From Comamonadaceae bacterium (GTDB taxonomy: Bacteria; Pseudomonadota; Gammaproteobacteria; Burkholderiales; Burkholderiaceae_C), in the NCBI GenBank assembly GCA_947448885.1, contig CANFPJ010000001.1:1-64000 (forward strand): 64,000 bases of DNA, read 5' to 3'. A program made the position numbers and the translations under genes. This document shows, in pieces, positions 9,907-19,402 of the stretch (the stretch's first letter is position 1; each line of letters opens with the position of its first letter). The notes beneath the pieces were generated by a model, which had not been told where the DNA came from, searched no databases, and saw only the letters and a program-made list of their open reading frames with translations.

Positions 9907-10326
9907 ATGAAGTTGGAGATTCCAGAGGTCAAAAAGCTGGTCCACGAGATGATCATGCCCATCCGTTGGGGCGACATGGACGCCATGGGGCACCTCAACA
10001 ATGCCAGCTACATGCGTTTCATGGAGACCATTCGCATCGAATGGTTCACCCAAATTGGCTGTGACCCCAACCCCCAGGGGCAAGGGCCGGTGATCGTCAA
10101 CGTGTTTTGCAACTTTTATAAGCAGTTGCAGTACCCCTGCGATGTGCGCATGAAGATGTTTGTCAGCGACGCGGGTCGCAGTTCATTTGAATCCTGGGCC
10201 ACGTTTGAGCCCGTGGATCAGCCCGGGGTGATCCACGCCGCTGGTGGTGCGACCACCATTTGGGTGGACTTCCCGGCCCAAAAATCAGCCCCTTTGCCCG
10301 ACTGGATGCGCGCGCACATCACCTGA
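9907..10326 (+). CDS. Acyl-CoA thioesterase, 4HBT hotdog family
   Basis: A 139-residue single hotdog-fold protein. The motif RWGDMDAMGHLNN near residue 20 is the 4-hydroxybenzoyl-CoA thioesterase/YbgC signature, with the catalytic aspartate and the HLNN turn. The ATG at 9907 follows a GGGGGA ribosome site; the frame is open further upstream with a less family-like N-terminus. It likely hydrolyses an acyl- or aryl-CoA in the cytoplasm, but the substrate cannot be named. It is divergent from the ETF-QO gene and convergent with the AhpD-like gene, sharing back-to-back stop codons. Confidence 0.88.
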   Translation: MKLEIPEVKKLVHEMIMPIRWGDMDAMGHLNNASYMRFMETIRIEWFTQIGCDPNPQGQGPVIVNVFCNFYKQLQYPCDVRMKMFVSDAGRSSFESWATFEPVDQPGVIHAAGGATTIWVDFPAQKSAPLPDWMRAHIT

Positions 10327-10905
10327 TCAGGTCGGTTTGGCTTTGGGTTGGCGCCCCATGGCGTAGAACTCGGTGTTGGGCATCATGCCGCTGAAGCTGG
10401 CCATGCGGTTGGAGAGCCCAAAAAAGGCGGTGATCGCGGCGATGTCCCAGATGTCTTCGTCGCTGAAGCCGTGGGCATGCAGAGCGGTGAAGTCGCTGTC
10501 TTCAATTTGGTCGCTGTGCAGGCAAACCTTCATCGCAAAGTCGAGCATGGCCTTTTGGCGCGGGCTGATATCGGCTTTGCGGTGGTTGACGGCGACTTGA
10601 TCGGCCACCAGGGGCTTTTTTTCGTAAATGCGCAATATCGCGCCGTGGGCCACCACGCAATACAAACAGTGGTTGGCCGCGCTGGTGGTGGTGACGATCA
10701 TTTCGCGCTCGCCCTTGGTCAGGCCTGAATCCTCTTTCAACATCAAGGCGTCGTGGTAGGCAAAAAACGCGCGCCATTCAGCCGGGCGGCGCGCCAAAGC
10801 CAAAAAAACGTTCGGGACAAAACCGGCCTTTTCTTGCACTTCCAAAATGCGCGCTTGCAGGTCTGGGGGCAGCGATGCCAGGCTTGGCATGGGGTAACGG
10901 TTCAT
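10327..10905 (-). CDS. Peroxidase-related AhpD/carboxymuconolactone decarboxylase-fold protein
   Basis: A 192-residue all-helical protein of the AhpD-like, uncharacterised peroxidase-related type. The redox motif CLYCVVAHG (Cys-x-x-Cys followed by His) is intact, so thiol-based peroxidase or reductase activity is plausible. ATG 10905 is preceded by GGAG at 8-base spacing; the frame is open for another 41 codons but without family similarity. The gene is transcribed away from the CoA-transferase pair at 11021. Confidence 0.85.
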   Translation of the reverse strand: MNRYPMPSLASLPPDLQARILEVQEKAGFVPNVFLALARRPAEWRAFFAYHDALMLKEDSGLTKGEREMIVTTTSAANHCLYCVVAHGAILRIYEKKPLVADQVAVNHRKADISPRQKAMLDFAMKVCLHSDQIEDSDFTALHAHGFSDEDIWDIAAITAFFGLSNRMASFSGMMPNTEFYAMGRQPKAKPT

Positions 10906-11020
10906 GGGTTTGCTCCAAGGGTCAACAGCGGTCAAAGTGGGGTTGGCGAGGCTTGCACCAGGCCGCGGCAAGCGCATGGAGTTGTAGTATCGTTGATGTT
11001 TTTCAGTCACGGAGCCAGGT

Positions 11021-11728
11021 GTGAACAAAATCTTTCCGAGTGCCAGCGAGGCACTTCAGGGCATCGTCAAAGACGGCCAAATGCTGGCCGTGGGTGGCTT
11101 TGGTTTGTGCGGCATTCCCGAGGCCTTGATCGAGGCCATGCGCACCAGTGGTGTGAAGGATTTGACCGTCATCTCCAACAACGCAGGGGTGGACGGTTTT
11201 GGCTTGGGCCGCTTGCTCGAAACCCGACAAATCAAAAAAATGATTTCGTCTTATGTGGGCGAGAACAAAGAGTTTGAGCGCCAATACTTGGCCGGTGAAT
11301 TGGAGTTGGAATTCACCCCCCAAGGCACCTTGGCCGAAAAGCTGCGCGCCGGTGGAGCGGGCATACCGGCTTTTTTCACCAAAACGGGCGTGGGCACCAT
11401 GGTGGCCGAAGGCAAAGAGTTGCGCGAGTTCGATGGGGAAACCTATGTCATGGAGCGTGCCTTGGTGCCCGATGTGGCCTTGGTCAAAGCCTGGCGCGCT
11501 GACAAGTCGGGCAATTTGCAATTCCGATTGACGGCGCGCAACTTCAACCCGGCCGCCGCCATGGCGGGCAAGATTTGTGTGGTCGAGGTGGAGCAAATCG
11601 TGGAAATCGGTGACATGGACCCCGATCAAATCCATTTGCCCGGCGTTTATGTGCACCGTTTGGTGCTCAACGCCCACCCAGAAAAGCGCATCGAAAAGCG
11701 CACCATCACCGAAACATCAGGGGTTTGA
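11021..11728 (+). CDS. scoA: 3-oxoacid CoA-transferase subunit A
   Basis: Alpha subunit (235 residues) of a family I CoA-transferase that moves CoA from succinyl-CoA to acetoacetate or a related 3-oxoacid. The glycine-rich family signature [16 protein letters not shown] is at 18-33. Later segments such as [11 protein letters not shown] and [12 protein letters not shown] are typical of SCOT-type enzymes. Translation starts at GTG 11021 behind GGAG. It is followed after one base by subunit B. Family I also includes 3-oxoadipate CoA-transferases (PcaI/J), so the exact acid is inferred. Confidence 0.93.
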   Translation: MNKIFPSASEALQGIVKDGQMLAVGGFGLCGIPEALIEAMRTSGVKDLTVISNNAGVDGFGLGRLLETRQIKKMISSYVGENKEFERQYLAGELELEFTPQGTLAEKLRAGGAGIPAFFTKTGVGTMVAEGKELREFDGETYVMERALVPDVALVKAWRADKSGNLQFRLTARNFNPAAAMAGKICVVEVEQIVEIGDMDPDQIHLPGVYVHRLVLNAHPEKRIEKRTITETSGV

Positions 11729-11729
11729 C

Positions 11730-12368
11730 ATGAGCTGGAGCCAAGACCAAATGGCCGCACGCGCGGCACACGAACTCGAAGACGGGTTTTACGTCAACCT
11801 CGGCATCGGCATCCCCACCTTGGTGGCCAACCACGTGCCGGCTGACATCGATGTCTGGTTGCAGTCCGAGAACGGCATGCTGGGCATTGGGCCCTTTCCC
11901 AAAGCGTCAGAGGTCGATGCCGACCTGATCAATGCCGGCAAGCAAACCGTGACCACCATCGCAGGCACCTCGATTTTTGGCAGTCATGACAGTTTTGCCA
12001 TGATCCGTGGCGGGAAAATTAATTTGTCCATTTTGGGCGCCATGCAAGTCAGTGGGCGTGGTGATCTGGCCAATTGGATGATCCCCGGCAAGATGGTCAA
12101 GGGCATGGGCGGCGCCATGGACTTGGTGGCCGGCGTCAAGCGCGTCATTGTGTTGATGGAGCACGTGGCCAAGAAAAAAGACGGCACCGAAGACCTGAAA
12201 ATTTTGGCCGACTGCACCTTGCCTTTGACCGGTGTGGCGGTGGTCGACCGCATCATCACTGATCTGGGCGTGATGGATGTCACCCCGCAAGGCCTGAAGT
12301 TGGTGGAGCTGGCCACGGGCGTGACCCGCGAACACATCCAATCCAAAACCGGCGTTCCCTTGATCTGA
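11730..12368 (+). CDS. scoB: 3-oxoacid CoA-transferase subunit B
   Basis: Beta subunit (212 residues) carrying the catalytic glutamate, Glu47 in [10 protein letters not shown], that forms the glutamyl-CoA thioester. [12 protein letters not shown] and the [19 protein letters not shown] block are family hallmarks. The ATG at 11730 sits one base after the scoA stop, so the two subunits are translationally coupled and made in equal amounts. The frame is open upstream, overlapping scoA, but that part does not resemble the family. Confidence 0.94.
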   Translation: MSWSQDQMAARAAHELEDGFYVNLGIGIPTLVANHVPADIDVWLQSENGMLGIGPFPKASEVDADLINAGKQTVTTIAGTSIFGSHDSFAMIRGGKINLSILGAMQVSGRGDLANWMIPGKMVKGMGGAMDLVAGVKRVIVLMEHVAKKKDGTEDLKILADCTLPLTGVAVVDRIITDLGVMDVTPQGLKLVELATGVTREHIQSKTGVPLI

Positions 12369-12432
12369 CATGGCCGTGTGCAAGACCGCGCTGGGGGCTG
12401 TGTGCATGTCCATGCCATGGGCATCGGGCGAT

Positions 12433-12506
12433 TGGAGCGGGTGAAGGGAATCGAACCCTCGTCTAAAGCTTGGGAAGCTGCCGTTCTGCCATTGAACTAC
12501 ACCCGC
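12433..12506 (-). tRNA. tRNA-Gly, anticodon CCC
   Basis: The minus strand folds as a cloverleaf. The acceptor GCGGGTG pairs with CACCCGC, the D arm is GTTC/GAAC, the anticodon loop is TTCCCAA, and the T arm is GAGGG with TTCGATT. The 3' CCA is encoded at 12433-12435. It closely resembles the E. coli tRNA-Gly(CCC) I recall, including GTAGTTCAATGG. The anticodon stem reads GCAGC against GCTTT, giving one C-U mismatch and one G-U pair. It would read GGG glycine codons. Confidence 0.95.
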
Positions 12507-12574
12507 ATGCCATGTTGAATTGTAGCGGCCCGACCCTGCCCCAAGCCCCAGCGGCCCGAGGGCCACGTGCAGGC

Positions 12575-12922
12575 ATGTGCAGGCCCGCACTGGGGCGCTG
12601 GCTGGTTTGGGGTCTGTGGGGGCTGTGCTTGAGCGGGCCGGCCTGGAGCCAAAAACCGGCGGACGGCTTGACCCACACCTGTGTGCGCATCATGCGGGAC
12701 GCCACGTTCAATGAAACCATTGAGAAAATGTGCAGCTTCAAAGGCGATGTGTCTGAGCGCTTCAAAGACACCTTCAAAAAACGCAAATGCGTGAGCAAAG
12801 TCAACCAAGCGGAGCAAGATCGCATCAAGGCGGAGGTTTACGCCAACACCACCGAACAAAAAAACATGGTGGGTTTGAAGGATTTTTGCTTGGTGCACAA
12901 ATCGGCTTATCACAACCTCTGA
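12575..12922 (+). CDS. Small exported protein of unknown function
   Basis: I do not recognise this protein. From ATG 12575 it has 115 residues. A hydrophobic N-terminus (WLVWGLWGLCLSGPAWSQ) looks like a signal peptide cleaved after AWS. The mature part is lysine-rich with four cysteines, which could form two disulfides in the periplasm. An upstream in-frame ATG (12512) would place the start next to the tRNA. It stands alone between the tRNA and a minus-strand membrane protein. Confidence 0.6.
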   Translation: MCRPALGRWLVWGLWGLCLSGPAWSQKPADGLTHTCVRIMRDATFNETIEKMCSFKGDVSERFKDTFKKRKCVSKVNQAEQDRIKAEVYANTTEQKNMVGLKDFCLVHKSAYHNL

Positions 12923-13005
12923 GCGCCTCAGCGCAGGTCAGCGTTGGCCCTGATTCTGGGTGGAGGGTTTCGCCCTGGCATCAAGCCGGCGATCAGCCCG
13001 GAACA

Positions 13006-13239
13006 TCAGCCCCGAGCACGCGGCCGATAAAGGATGCGCAGCCAGGCCCAAATGCACATCGAGCCCGCCGCAAAAGACATGCCTTGCAAAAGAATGAACA
13101 GCACGTTGTGACGCAGGGGTTGCGCATCCATGAAAAGCGTAGAAAACCCCAGAAACAAAAAAAACACGCCCAACACAAATGCGTTGTGGTTCAAGGTTTT
13201 GGGCAATTCGGTCTGGGGGGTCTGTGCGGTGTCGCTCAC
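13006..13239 (-). CDS. Small two-helix inner-membrane protein, unknown
   Basis: A 77-residue protein with two hydrophobic stretches (about 20-37 and 46-68) joined by a short polar turn and ending in a basic tail, RPRARG. The hydrophobic pattern argues that it is a real gene. It follows livF on the same strand by 48 bases and may be the tail of that operon. No family is recognised. A role beside the LIV transporter is only a positional guess. Confidence 0.6.
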   Translation of the reverse strand: MSDTAQTPQTELPKTLNHNAFVLGVFFLFLGFSTLFMDAQPLRHNVLFILLQGMSFAAGSMCIWAWLRILYRPRARG

Positions 13240-13287
13240 AGGCCGTATTTTATCGGGGTCTGGTCAGGCCCAAGGCTGTGCGCCTGT

Positions 13288-14004
13288 TCAGTGCGCCACG
13301 ATGAGTTGGGCCAGCTGATCGGGTTGGGCCAGCAGGGCGGCACTTTTGCCGCTGTGGATGATGCGGCCGCGGCTGAGCACCAGAACGTCTTCGGTGACTT
13401 GCAAGGCCAGTTTGGCCGATTGCTCCACCAGCACCACGGTCAAGGCTTCTTCGCGGATCAAGCGGGTCAGGGCTTGCAACAGCATTTCCACAATGATGGG
13501 CGCCAAGCCCTCCATGGGCTCGTCCAAAAGCAAAATGGCCGGGTCGCCCATGAGCGCACGACCGATGGAGAGCATTTGTTGTTCTCCGCCCGATATTTGG
13601 TTGCCCATGTGGCTGCGCCGCTCGGCCAAGCGGGGAAACAACTCGTACACACGCTCCATGGGCCAGCGGCCTTTGCGTGCCGCCACCAACAGGTTTTCTT
13701 CGATGCTGAGCGAGGGAAAAATGTCCCGGGTTTGGGGCACATAGCCAATGCCCAAACGCGAGCGCTCGTGCACGGGTGAGCGCTCGATCGATTGGCCACG
13801 GTACTCCATGCGCCCACCGTGCAATTGGGTGTGCCCCATCAAGGTGGCCAACAAGGTGGTTTTGCCCACGCCGTTGCGGCCCAGCAAGGCCAGCGCGCCA
13901 CGCTCTGGCACTTCAAAGCTGATGTCTTCCAAAACCACGGTTTCGCCGTAGCCAGCACGCACGCCTTGCAAGCGCAGGGCCAAGGGGGTGCTGGATTCAG
14001 TCAT
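13288..14004 (-). CDS. Branched-chain amino-acid-type ABC transporter, LivF-like ATPase
   Basis: A 238-residue ATPase with Walker A GRNGVGKT, signature ISGGEQQM and Walker B ILLLDEPMEGL. The DEPMEGLAP form is typical of LivF. It pairs with the LivG-like ATPase to energise the LivH/LivM channel. Its ATG (14004) overlaps the livG stop by eight bases. Last of five transporter genes in the order receptor-H-M-G-F. HAAT-family transporters in this group also carry amides, urea or aromatic acids, so the ligand is not assigned. Confidence 0.93.
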   Translation of the reverse strand: MTESSTPLALRLQGVRAGYGETVVLEDISFEVPERGALALLGRNGVGKTTLLATLMGHTQLHGGRMEYRGQSIERSPVHERSRLGIGYVPQTRDIFPSLSIEENLLVAARKGRWPMERVYELFPRLAERRSHMGNQISGGEQQMLSIGRALMGDPAILLLDEPMEGLAPIIVEMLLQALTRLIREEALTVVLVEQSAKLALQVTEDVLVLSRGRIIHSGKSAALLAQPDQLAQLIVAH

Positions 14005-14746
14005 TTTGCTCTCCCAAGTACACCTGGTGCACGCGTTTGTCGGCGGCTATTTCTGGGGGGCTGCCCTCACACAAGACCTCGCCTTGCACCAGCACGGTGA
14101 TGCGCTTGGCAAAGCGAAACACCAAATCCATGTCATGCTCGATGATCAGGATGGCCATGTCCGTGGGCAAGGCGTCCAGCGCCTGCAAGATGCGGTCCGA
14201 TTCCATCGAGGGCACGCCGGCGGCGGGCTCGTCCAACAACAGCACTTTGGGTTGCAGGCCCAGGGCGATGGCGATCTCGACCAAGCGTTGTTTGCCATAC
14301 GGCAAATCGGTGATGCGCAAGCCCGCATCCCCGGCAATGCCCAGCAGCTCCAACAAAGCCATGGACTCATCGCGCACGGCTTTCAAGGACCGAGCCGCAA
14401 GCCAAAGCTTGTCGGCCACCTGCAAGCGCTCCGCCACACCCAGGGCCACGTTGTCAAGCACCGACATTTTTTTGAACAAGGTGTTGATCTGAAAGGTGCG
14501 GCCGAGGCCCAGCCGCACCCGTTCAGCCTGGGGCAGGGCGGTCACGTCTTGTCCACCAATCAACACCTGGCCAGAGGTGGGGGTCAGCCGACCGGTCAGC
14601 AAGTTGACAAAAGTGGTTTTGCCCGCGCCATTGGGGCCAATCAGGGCATGGCGGGCGCCGGGCTCCAAACGGAAATTGATCTGCTCGGCCACCGTCAAAG
14701 CCCCAAAGCTTTTGCACAGGCTGCGGGTTTCCAGCACGCTGCTCAT
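13997..14746 (-). CDS. Branched-chain amino-acid-type ABC transporter, LivG-like ATPase
   Basis: A 249-residue ATPase with Walker A GPNGAGKT, the LivG-style signature LPYGKQRLVEIA and Walker B VLLLDEPAAG. It ends with the LivG features VLVQGEVLCEGSP and VHQVYLGE. Its ATG overlaps the livM stop as ATGA. It works with the LivF-like subunit at 13288. Confidence 0.93.
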   Translation of the reverse strand: MSSVLETRSLCKSFGALTVAEQINFRLEPGARHALIGPNGAGKTTFVNLLTGRLTPTSGQVLIGGQDVTALPQAERVRLGLGRTFQINTLFKKMSVLDNVALGVAERLQVADKLWLAARSLKAVRDESMALLELLGIAGDAGLRITDLPYGKQRLVEIAIALGLQPKVLLLDEPAAGVPSMESDRILQALDALPTDMAILIIEHDMDLVFRFAKRITVLVQGEVLCEGSPPEIAADKRVHQVYLGEQND

Positions 14747-15720
14747 GCGGTTTTTCCTTTGAAGCGAGCCACCCAGCCGTCGATCAAGCCCAAAATGCCA
14801 CCGCGCGCAAACAGCACCACCAGCACCAGCATCAGGCCAATGCCGAAATACCAGTATTCGGGGAATTTTTTGGCCAAGAAATCTTGGGCCACCAAAAACA
14901 CCAAGGGCCCCACAAATGCACCGTATAAGCGACCCACGCCGCCCAAAATCAGCATCACCAGCAGTTCACCCGAAGGCTCAAAGCCCAGCACATTGAGGCC
15001 CACAAACTGGTTGGTTTGGGTCAACAAGGCGCCGGCCATGCCCGCCATGGTGGCCGACAAGGTGTAGACCTTGCGCAAGCGGGCATCCACGGGAGCGCCA
15101 ATGGCGTGCATGCGCAGGCTGTTTTCACGGATGCCGGTGAGGGACACCCCAAAAGGCGAATAAATCAAGCGGCGAACCAGCCACCAGCCCGCCAACAAAA
15201 TGAACAAACACCACAAATAGGCGGTTTTGCCAAACATATCAAACGGAAACAGGCCAAAAATGGGGGCGATGACCACGCCCGACAGGCCATCGGCACCGCC
15301 CGTCACGGGGGTGGCTTTGTTGGCCACTTCCAGGCACAGGGCCGCAATGGCCAAGGTGAGCATGAGCTGGGTCAGGCCGTGCATGCGCAAAATGATGGCC
15401 CCCGTGGCCAAACCCAATAAACCGGCGGCCACACCGCTGGTGAGCAATTGAACGATGGGGTCATGAAAGCCGAGCTTGGCCGACATGATGCCCGTCACAT
15501 AGGCGCCCAGACCGAAAAAAGCCGCATGGCCCAAAGTGATGATGCCAGCGTAACCAATGATCAGGTCCAGCGACAAGGCAAACAAGATGTAAGTGAGGAT
15601 GCGCGCGCCCAAGGAGAGGTATTCGGGCAGCAGAAAAAATGCCAGTCCAGCGGCCACCCAGGGCAGGGCTTCGGTCCAGCGCAAACCCGGGTTGGCGTTG
15701 TATCCCACGTGCTGGCTCAT
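14743..15720 (-). CDS. Branched-chain amino-acid-type ABC transporter permease, LivM-like
   Basis: A polytopic permease of 325 residues with about nine hydrophobic segments. It has the LivM-type GYAGIITLGHAAFFGLGAY motif (residues about 46-64) and the coupling-helix region GENSLRMHAIG-like segment, here IRENSLRMHAIGAP. ATG 15720 overlaps the livH stop as ATGA, so I prefer it to the upstream ATG at 15753. Together with LivH it forms the membrane channel. Confidence 0.92.
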   Translation of the reverse strand: MSQHVGYNANPGLRWTEALPWVAAGLAFFLLPEYLSLGARILTYILFALSLDLIIGYAGIITLGHAAFFGLGAYVTGIMSAKLGFHDPIVQLLTSGVAAGLLGLATGAIILRMHGLTQLMLTLAIAALCLEVANKATPVTGGADGLSGVVIAPIFGLFPFDMFGKTAYLWCLFILLAGWWLVRRLIYSPFGVSLTGIRENSLRMHAIGAPVDARLRKVYTLSATMAGMAGALLTQTNQFVGLNVLGFEPSGELLVMLILGGVGRLYGAFVGPLVFLVAQDFLAKKFPEYWYFGIGLMLVLVVLFARGGILGLIDGWVARFKGKTA

Positions 15721-16592
15721 GTGCGCTTTCCAAACAAACCGGCCGGTCGCCACAGCAGCAAACCAATGGTGGCAATATAAATAAAGAACGCGCCAAATTG
15801 CGGCAACCAGTATTTGCAGGCGGTGTCGGTGATGCCGATCAGCAGGGCCGCCACAAACGGTCCGCGCAGACTGCCCAAGCCCCCCACCGAGACCACGATC
15901 AAAAAGTAAACCAACTGTTCAAACGGATAGGTGGGTTGAATGGCCACAATCTCGGCGCCCAAAGCACCGCCCAAGCCAGCCAATCCACTGCCCACGGCAA
16001 AGGTGATGGCGAACAGGCGCCGGGTGTTGATGCCAATCGACTGGGCCATGGCCCGGTTGTCCACCGCAGCGCGAACCTTGGCGCCCCAAATGGTGCGTTC
16101 AACGCCAAACCAAAGGGTGGCAATGATGCCGCCACTGAACAAAATCAAAAACACACGGTAAGCCGGAAAGTCCCGCCCGAGCATGGAAAACTGTCCCTTG
16201 AGGTATTCGGGCAAGACCACCGGTTGCTGCAAGGTGCCAAAAATCAGGCGGGCCACGGCCACCGACATGAAGATCAGGCCTATGGTGAGCAGCACTTGTT
16301 CGAGTTCCACGGCACCATACAAGCGCGAATACAGCAAGCGCTCCAGCACCAGGCTGACCAAGGCCACCAGCACAAAGGCCAAGACCAGGGCCAGGGGGAA
16401 GGGCACATCCCATTTGGACAAGGCGGTGACCAACACATAGCCACCGGCCATGGCAAACACCCCATGGGCGAGGTTGGTGAAACCCATCAAGCCCATGGTG
16501 ACCGACAGGCCCACCGAGATCACATAAAGAATCATCCCATAGGCCACGCCGTGAAAGGCCACGCTGACCAGGGATGAGAGGAGTGCTTCCAT
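15717..16592 (-). CDS. Branched-chain amino-acid-type ABC transporter permease, LivH-like
   Basis: A 291-residue permease. The N-terminus has SVGLSVTMGLMGFTNLAHGVF, the LivH hallmark, and the protein has about eight membrane segments. The conserved VDNRAMAQSIGINTRRLF loop contacts the ATPases. It follows the receptor gene by 52 bases and overlaps livM by ATGA, consistent with one operon from 17838 down to 13288. Confidence 0.92.
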   Translation of the reverse strand: MEALLSSLVSVAFHGVAYGMILYVISVGLSVTMGLMGFTNLAHGVFAMAGGYVLVTALSKWDVPFPLALVLAFVLVALVSLVLERLLYSRLYGAVELEQVLLTIGLIFMSVAVARLIFGTLQQPVVLPEYLKGQFSMLGRDFPAYRVFLILFSGGIIATLWFGVERTIWGAKVRAAVDNRAMAQSIGINTRRLFAITFAVGSGLAGLGGALGAEIVAIQPTYPFEQLVYFLIVVSVGGLGSLRGPFVAALLIGITDTACKYWLPQFGAFFIYIATIGLLLWRPAGLFGKRT

Positions 16593-16644
16593 GTTGAAAA
16601 AACAAGCGCCAGCTCACCGCCCGAAGGGGTGCTGGCGCAGGGCT

Positions 16645-17838
16645 TTATTTCTTCTTGTCGGCCTCTTTCATGGGGTCTTTGAGACCGGTGCTGAGGGTTT
16701 CCAACTCGACATTGGCCAACTTGCCGCCGACCTTGCGCACCTCGCGCAGGTACTCGGGGTTGATCACGTCACGGGTTTCGGGGTCGATGGAGACCATGCC
16801 ACGGGGGCTGTTGGGGTTGCGCCATTTTTTCAGCGCTTCCATGGTTTTGTCCGGGTCCACTTTGCCGCCTTGTTCGCGGATGGCGTGGAAGATCGCGTCC
16901 ATGGCGTCCCAGGCACCCACGGCCATGAAGCTGGGGTTGAGGTTTTCGCCAAATTCTTTTTTGTACGCGGCCACAAAGGCTTTGTTGGCGGGGCGATCCG
17001 AATGGGCCGAATAGTGGTGGACGGTGGTCACACCCAGGGTCACGTCGCCCATGTTGGGCAGTTCGTCGTCGGTGACGATGTCACCCGTGCCAATGAACTT
17101 GACACCGGCTTTGGCCAGGTCGAGATCGGCATAGGCCTTCATCATGCCGGTGGCGGCTTTGCCCGCAGGGTTGAAGCCAAACACAATTTCGGGCTTGGCA
17201 TCTTTGATGCGTTGCATGAAGGGCACAAAGTCGGGGTTGGCCAAGGGCACGCGCAGGCTGCCCACAATCTCGCCGCCACCTTCTTTGAAGCCCTTGATGA
17301 AGCCTTCTTCGGCCTCATGGCCGGGGGCGAAGTCGCTCACGGCGGTGTAGGCGCGCTTGTATTTCTTGGCCGCCCATTGGCCCAGCGGGTAAGCCGATTG
17401 CCACAAGGTGAATGACACGCGGGCCATGTAGGGGGCGTTGTTCATGATGCGTGCACCCGCCGCATTCATGCTCACAAAGGGCACTTTGGCTTCGGTGGTC
17501 AGGGGCGCAATGGCGGCCATGTTGGGGGTCCAGACCAAGCCGGTGAGGAATTGCACCTTGTCACGCACGATCAACTCTTGGGCCACGCGTTTGGCCACAT
17601 CCGGGTTGGGGCCGGTGTCGTCGCGGGTGATCAGTTCGACCTTCACGCCCGGTGGCAGTTTGTCGCCGTTGAGCTTCATGTATAGCTTGACGCCTTTGTC
17701 CAGTTGGTCGCCTTGGGCGGCAGCGGCACCACTGTAAGAACTGATGAAACCAATTTTGATGGTTTGGGACAAGGCGGGTGTGGCAACGCTGAGCAGCGTG
17801 GCCACCAAACCGGCGCAAATGGACGCATTGAATTTCAT
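16645..17838 (-). CDS. Periplasmic receptor of the LIV-type ABC transporter
   Basis: A 397-residue type I periplasmic binding protein (Peripla_BP_6). The signal peptide ends near ALSQ, followed by TIKIGFISSYSGAAAAQG, the standard opening of this family. It also has DDTGPNPDVAKRVAQELI and FISSYSG elements. It is the first gene of the transporter operon, with AGGAGA before ATG 17838. The related subfamily often binds aromatic or short-chain acids, so a branched-chain amino acid is not certain. Confidence 0.92.
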   Translation of the reverse strand: MKFNASICAGLVATLLSVATPALSQTIKIGFISSYSGAAAAQGDQLDKGVKLYMKLNGDKLPPGVKVELITRDDTGPNPDVAKRVAQELIVRDKVQFLTGLVWTPNMAAIAPLTTEAKVPFVSMNAAGARIMNNAPYMARVSFTLWQSAYPLGQWAAKKYKRAYTAVSDFAPGHEAEEGFIKGFKEGGGEIVGSLRVPLANPDFVPFMQRIKDAKPEIVFGFNPAGKAATGMMKAYADLDLAKAGVKFIGTGDIVTDDELPNMGDVTLGVTTVHHYSAHSDRPANKAFVAAYKKEFGENLNPSFMAVGAWDAMDAIFHAIREQGGKVDPDKTMEALKKWRNPNSPRGMVSIDPETRDVINPEYLREVRKVGGKLANVELETLSTGLKDPMKEADKKK

Positions 17839-18008
17839 GGTGTCTCCTAAGGCAATCGATGGAACGACCCACAGGTCATTGCAAATGGGCGGTGTAGTCT
17901 ATCAAACTTCCTCTTTTGCAAATCAAAATGCGGGCCGGTTTGCCTCGGGCAAACCCTGGCGTCAACCGACATTTCGCAGCGCGGCAGTTCGCCTGTGGTG
18001 TTGAAGTT

Positions 18009-19298
18009 TCAAATGCGGTCCAGGTCCGTGGCGTTGCGCAACTTGAGTTGATGGGCAAAAAACAGCACCACCCCCACCAAGCACGCATCGGCCACGCCCA
18101 TGACTTGGGCCGAGCCCAAGCGGTCCACCCATTGGGTCACGGCACTCACACCGATCGACTGACCCAGAAACAAGCCACTGGCAAACAAGGTCACAGCGGT
18201 GCCTCGGGCCTGGGGTGCCATTTGGGTGGCCTTGGCTTGCAAGGTGTTGTGGAACATGGCAAAGCCGTAGCCGGTGAGGAAACAAGCGGGAATGGCCAAG
18301 GCCCACCACGGTGAAAAAGCAATCACCCCAAACGACAAAACCAACAATGCCCCACCAGTTCGGGCCATGTTGACCTCGCCCAGGCGCTGGATGGTGGGTC
18401 TGGCCGTGCCCATGAAGAGCATCCCCCCCAGGCCAAACAAGGCACTGGTGCCGCCAGCCCAGGTCAGGGACAGCCCGTGGGTGTGGTGCAAATGGGCCGC
18501 GGTGATGGTGAGCAGACCGAACACAGTGGCCCCCTCGAGCAAAGCGATCAGCAACACCTTGCGCGCCCAAGCGGTGCGCCAAACTTCAGCGGTTTGTTGA
18601 CCAAAACTGGCTTTGCCCAGGGCGGCTTGGGTGCCTGCGGTGACTTGCTTTTCTTCGCGCCAAAGCAGCACAGCCACACTGGCAAACAGCACCGACATGC
18701 CGACAAAAGCCCAGCGCCAGCCCAGGTTGTCGGTGATCAAGCCGCCCATCCACTGGCCCGCCGTGATGCCCAACATGGTGCCCAGGCCTACCCGGGCCAA
18801 GGTTTCTTGGCGTTGTGCATATGGCACTTGGTCGCCCACCCAAGCCAAGGCCAGTGGCACGATGGCGGCCGAGGACAAAGCGGTGAGGATGCGGGCCCCA
18901 ACCAATTGATCCAGGTCTTGGCTCATGGCCGACATCAAAGCGCCCACACTGCAACCCAAGGTGGTGAGCATCACCACGCGGTATTTGCCCCAGCGGTCGC
19001 CGACCGGGCCATAAATCAATTGCATCAACCCGTGGGTCACGGCGTAAAAAGAAATCACATGGCCCACCAGGGACAACGGCGCATCGAAGACCCGGGATAA
19101 ATCGGGCAGCATGGCATCGCACATGCGCTGCACAGCCATGCTGGAGAAAGTCGCCAGGGACAGCAACAAGATGGCGCGCTTTTGGGCGGCGTTGGGCCCA
19201 GTGGGGGAGGGGGTTGGTGGGGTCAAAACACCTGCACTGTAACGGGCTTGGGCCCAGCGCAAAGTCGCCACCGGCGCACTTGTCCTTTTGCGAATCAA
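18009..19298 (-). CDS. Major facilitator superfamily transporter (drug:H+ antiporter-like)
   Basis: A 12-segment MFS protein. The loop after helix 2 reads YGPVGDRWGKYRVVM, a motif A variant, as in Bcr/CmlA-type exporters. Helix 1 begins at AILLLSLATFSS. The start is uncertain: the longest frame begins with TTG at 19298, and a TTG just before TPPTPSPTGP would remove about 25 non-hydrophobic residues. The transported compound is unknown. It is divergent from the glutathione transferase at 19403 and separated by 170 bases from the receptor downstream. Confidence 0.85.
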   Translation of the reverse strand: MIRKRTSAPVATLRWAQARYSAGVLTPPTPSPTGPNAAQKRAILLLSLATFSSMAVQRMCDAMLPDLSRVFDAPLSLVGHVISFYAVTHGLMQLIYGPVGDRWGKYRVVMLTTLGCSVGALMSAMSQDLDQLVGARILTALSSAAIVPLALAWVGDQVPYAQRQETLARVGLGTMLGITAGQWMGGLITDNLGWRWAFVGMSVLFASVAVLLWREEKQVTAGTQAALGKASFGQQTAEVWRTAWARKVLLIALLEGATVFGLLTITAAHLHHTHGLSLTWAGGTSALFGLGGMLFMGTARPTIQRLGEVNMARTGGALLVLSFGVIAFSPWWALAIPACFLTGYGFAMFHNTLQAKATQMAPQARGTAVTLFASGLFLGQSIGVSAVTQWVDRLGSAQVMGVADACLVGVVLFFAHQLKLRNATDLDRI

Positions 19299-19402
19299 TT
19301 CGGCGGGTTTTCACCAACCGTTTGGCGGTGGCCAGCAGGTTGTTGCAGGCCTTCTCTGGTTACCATGGGCCCTGTTCTTTTTTGACCTTTGAGGAGTAAG
19401 CC

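Noticed and set aside
13288..17838. Naming the ABC genes livFGMHK for leucine transport
   Set aside because: Family membership is clear, but HAAT transporters of Burkholderiales carry many ligands, so the leucine-specific symbols were not assigned.
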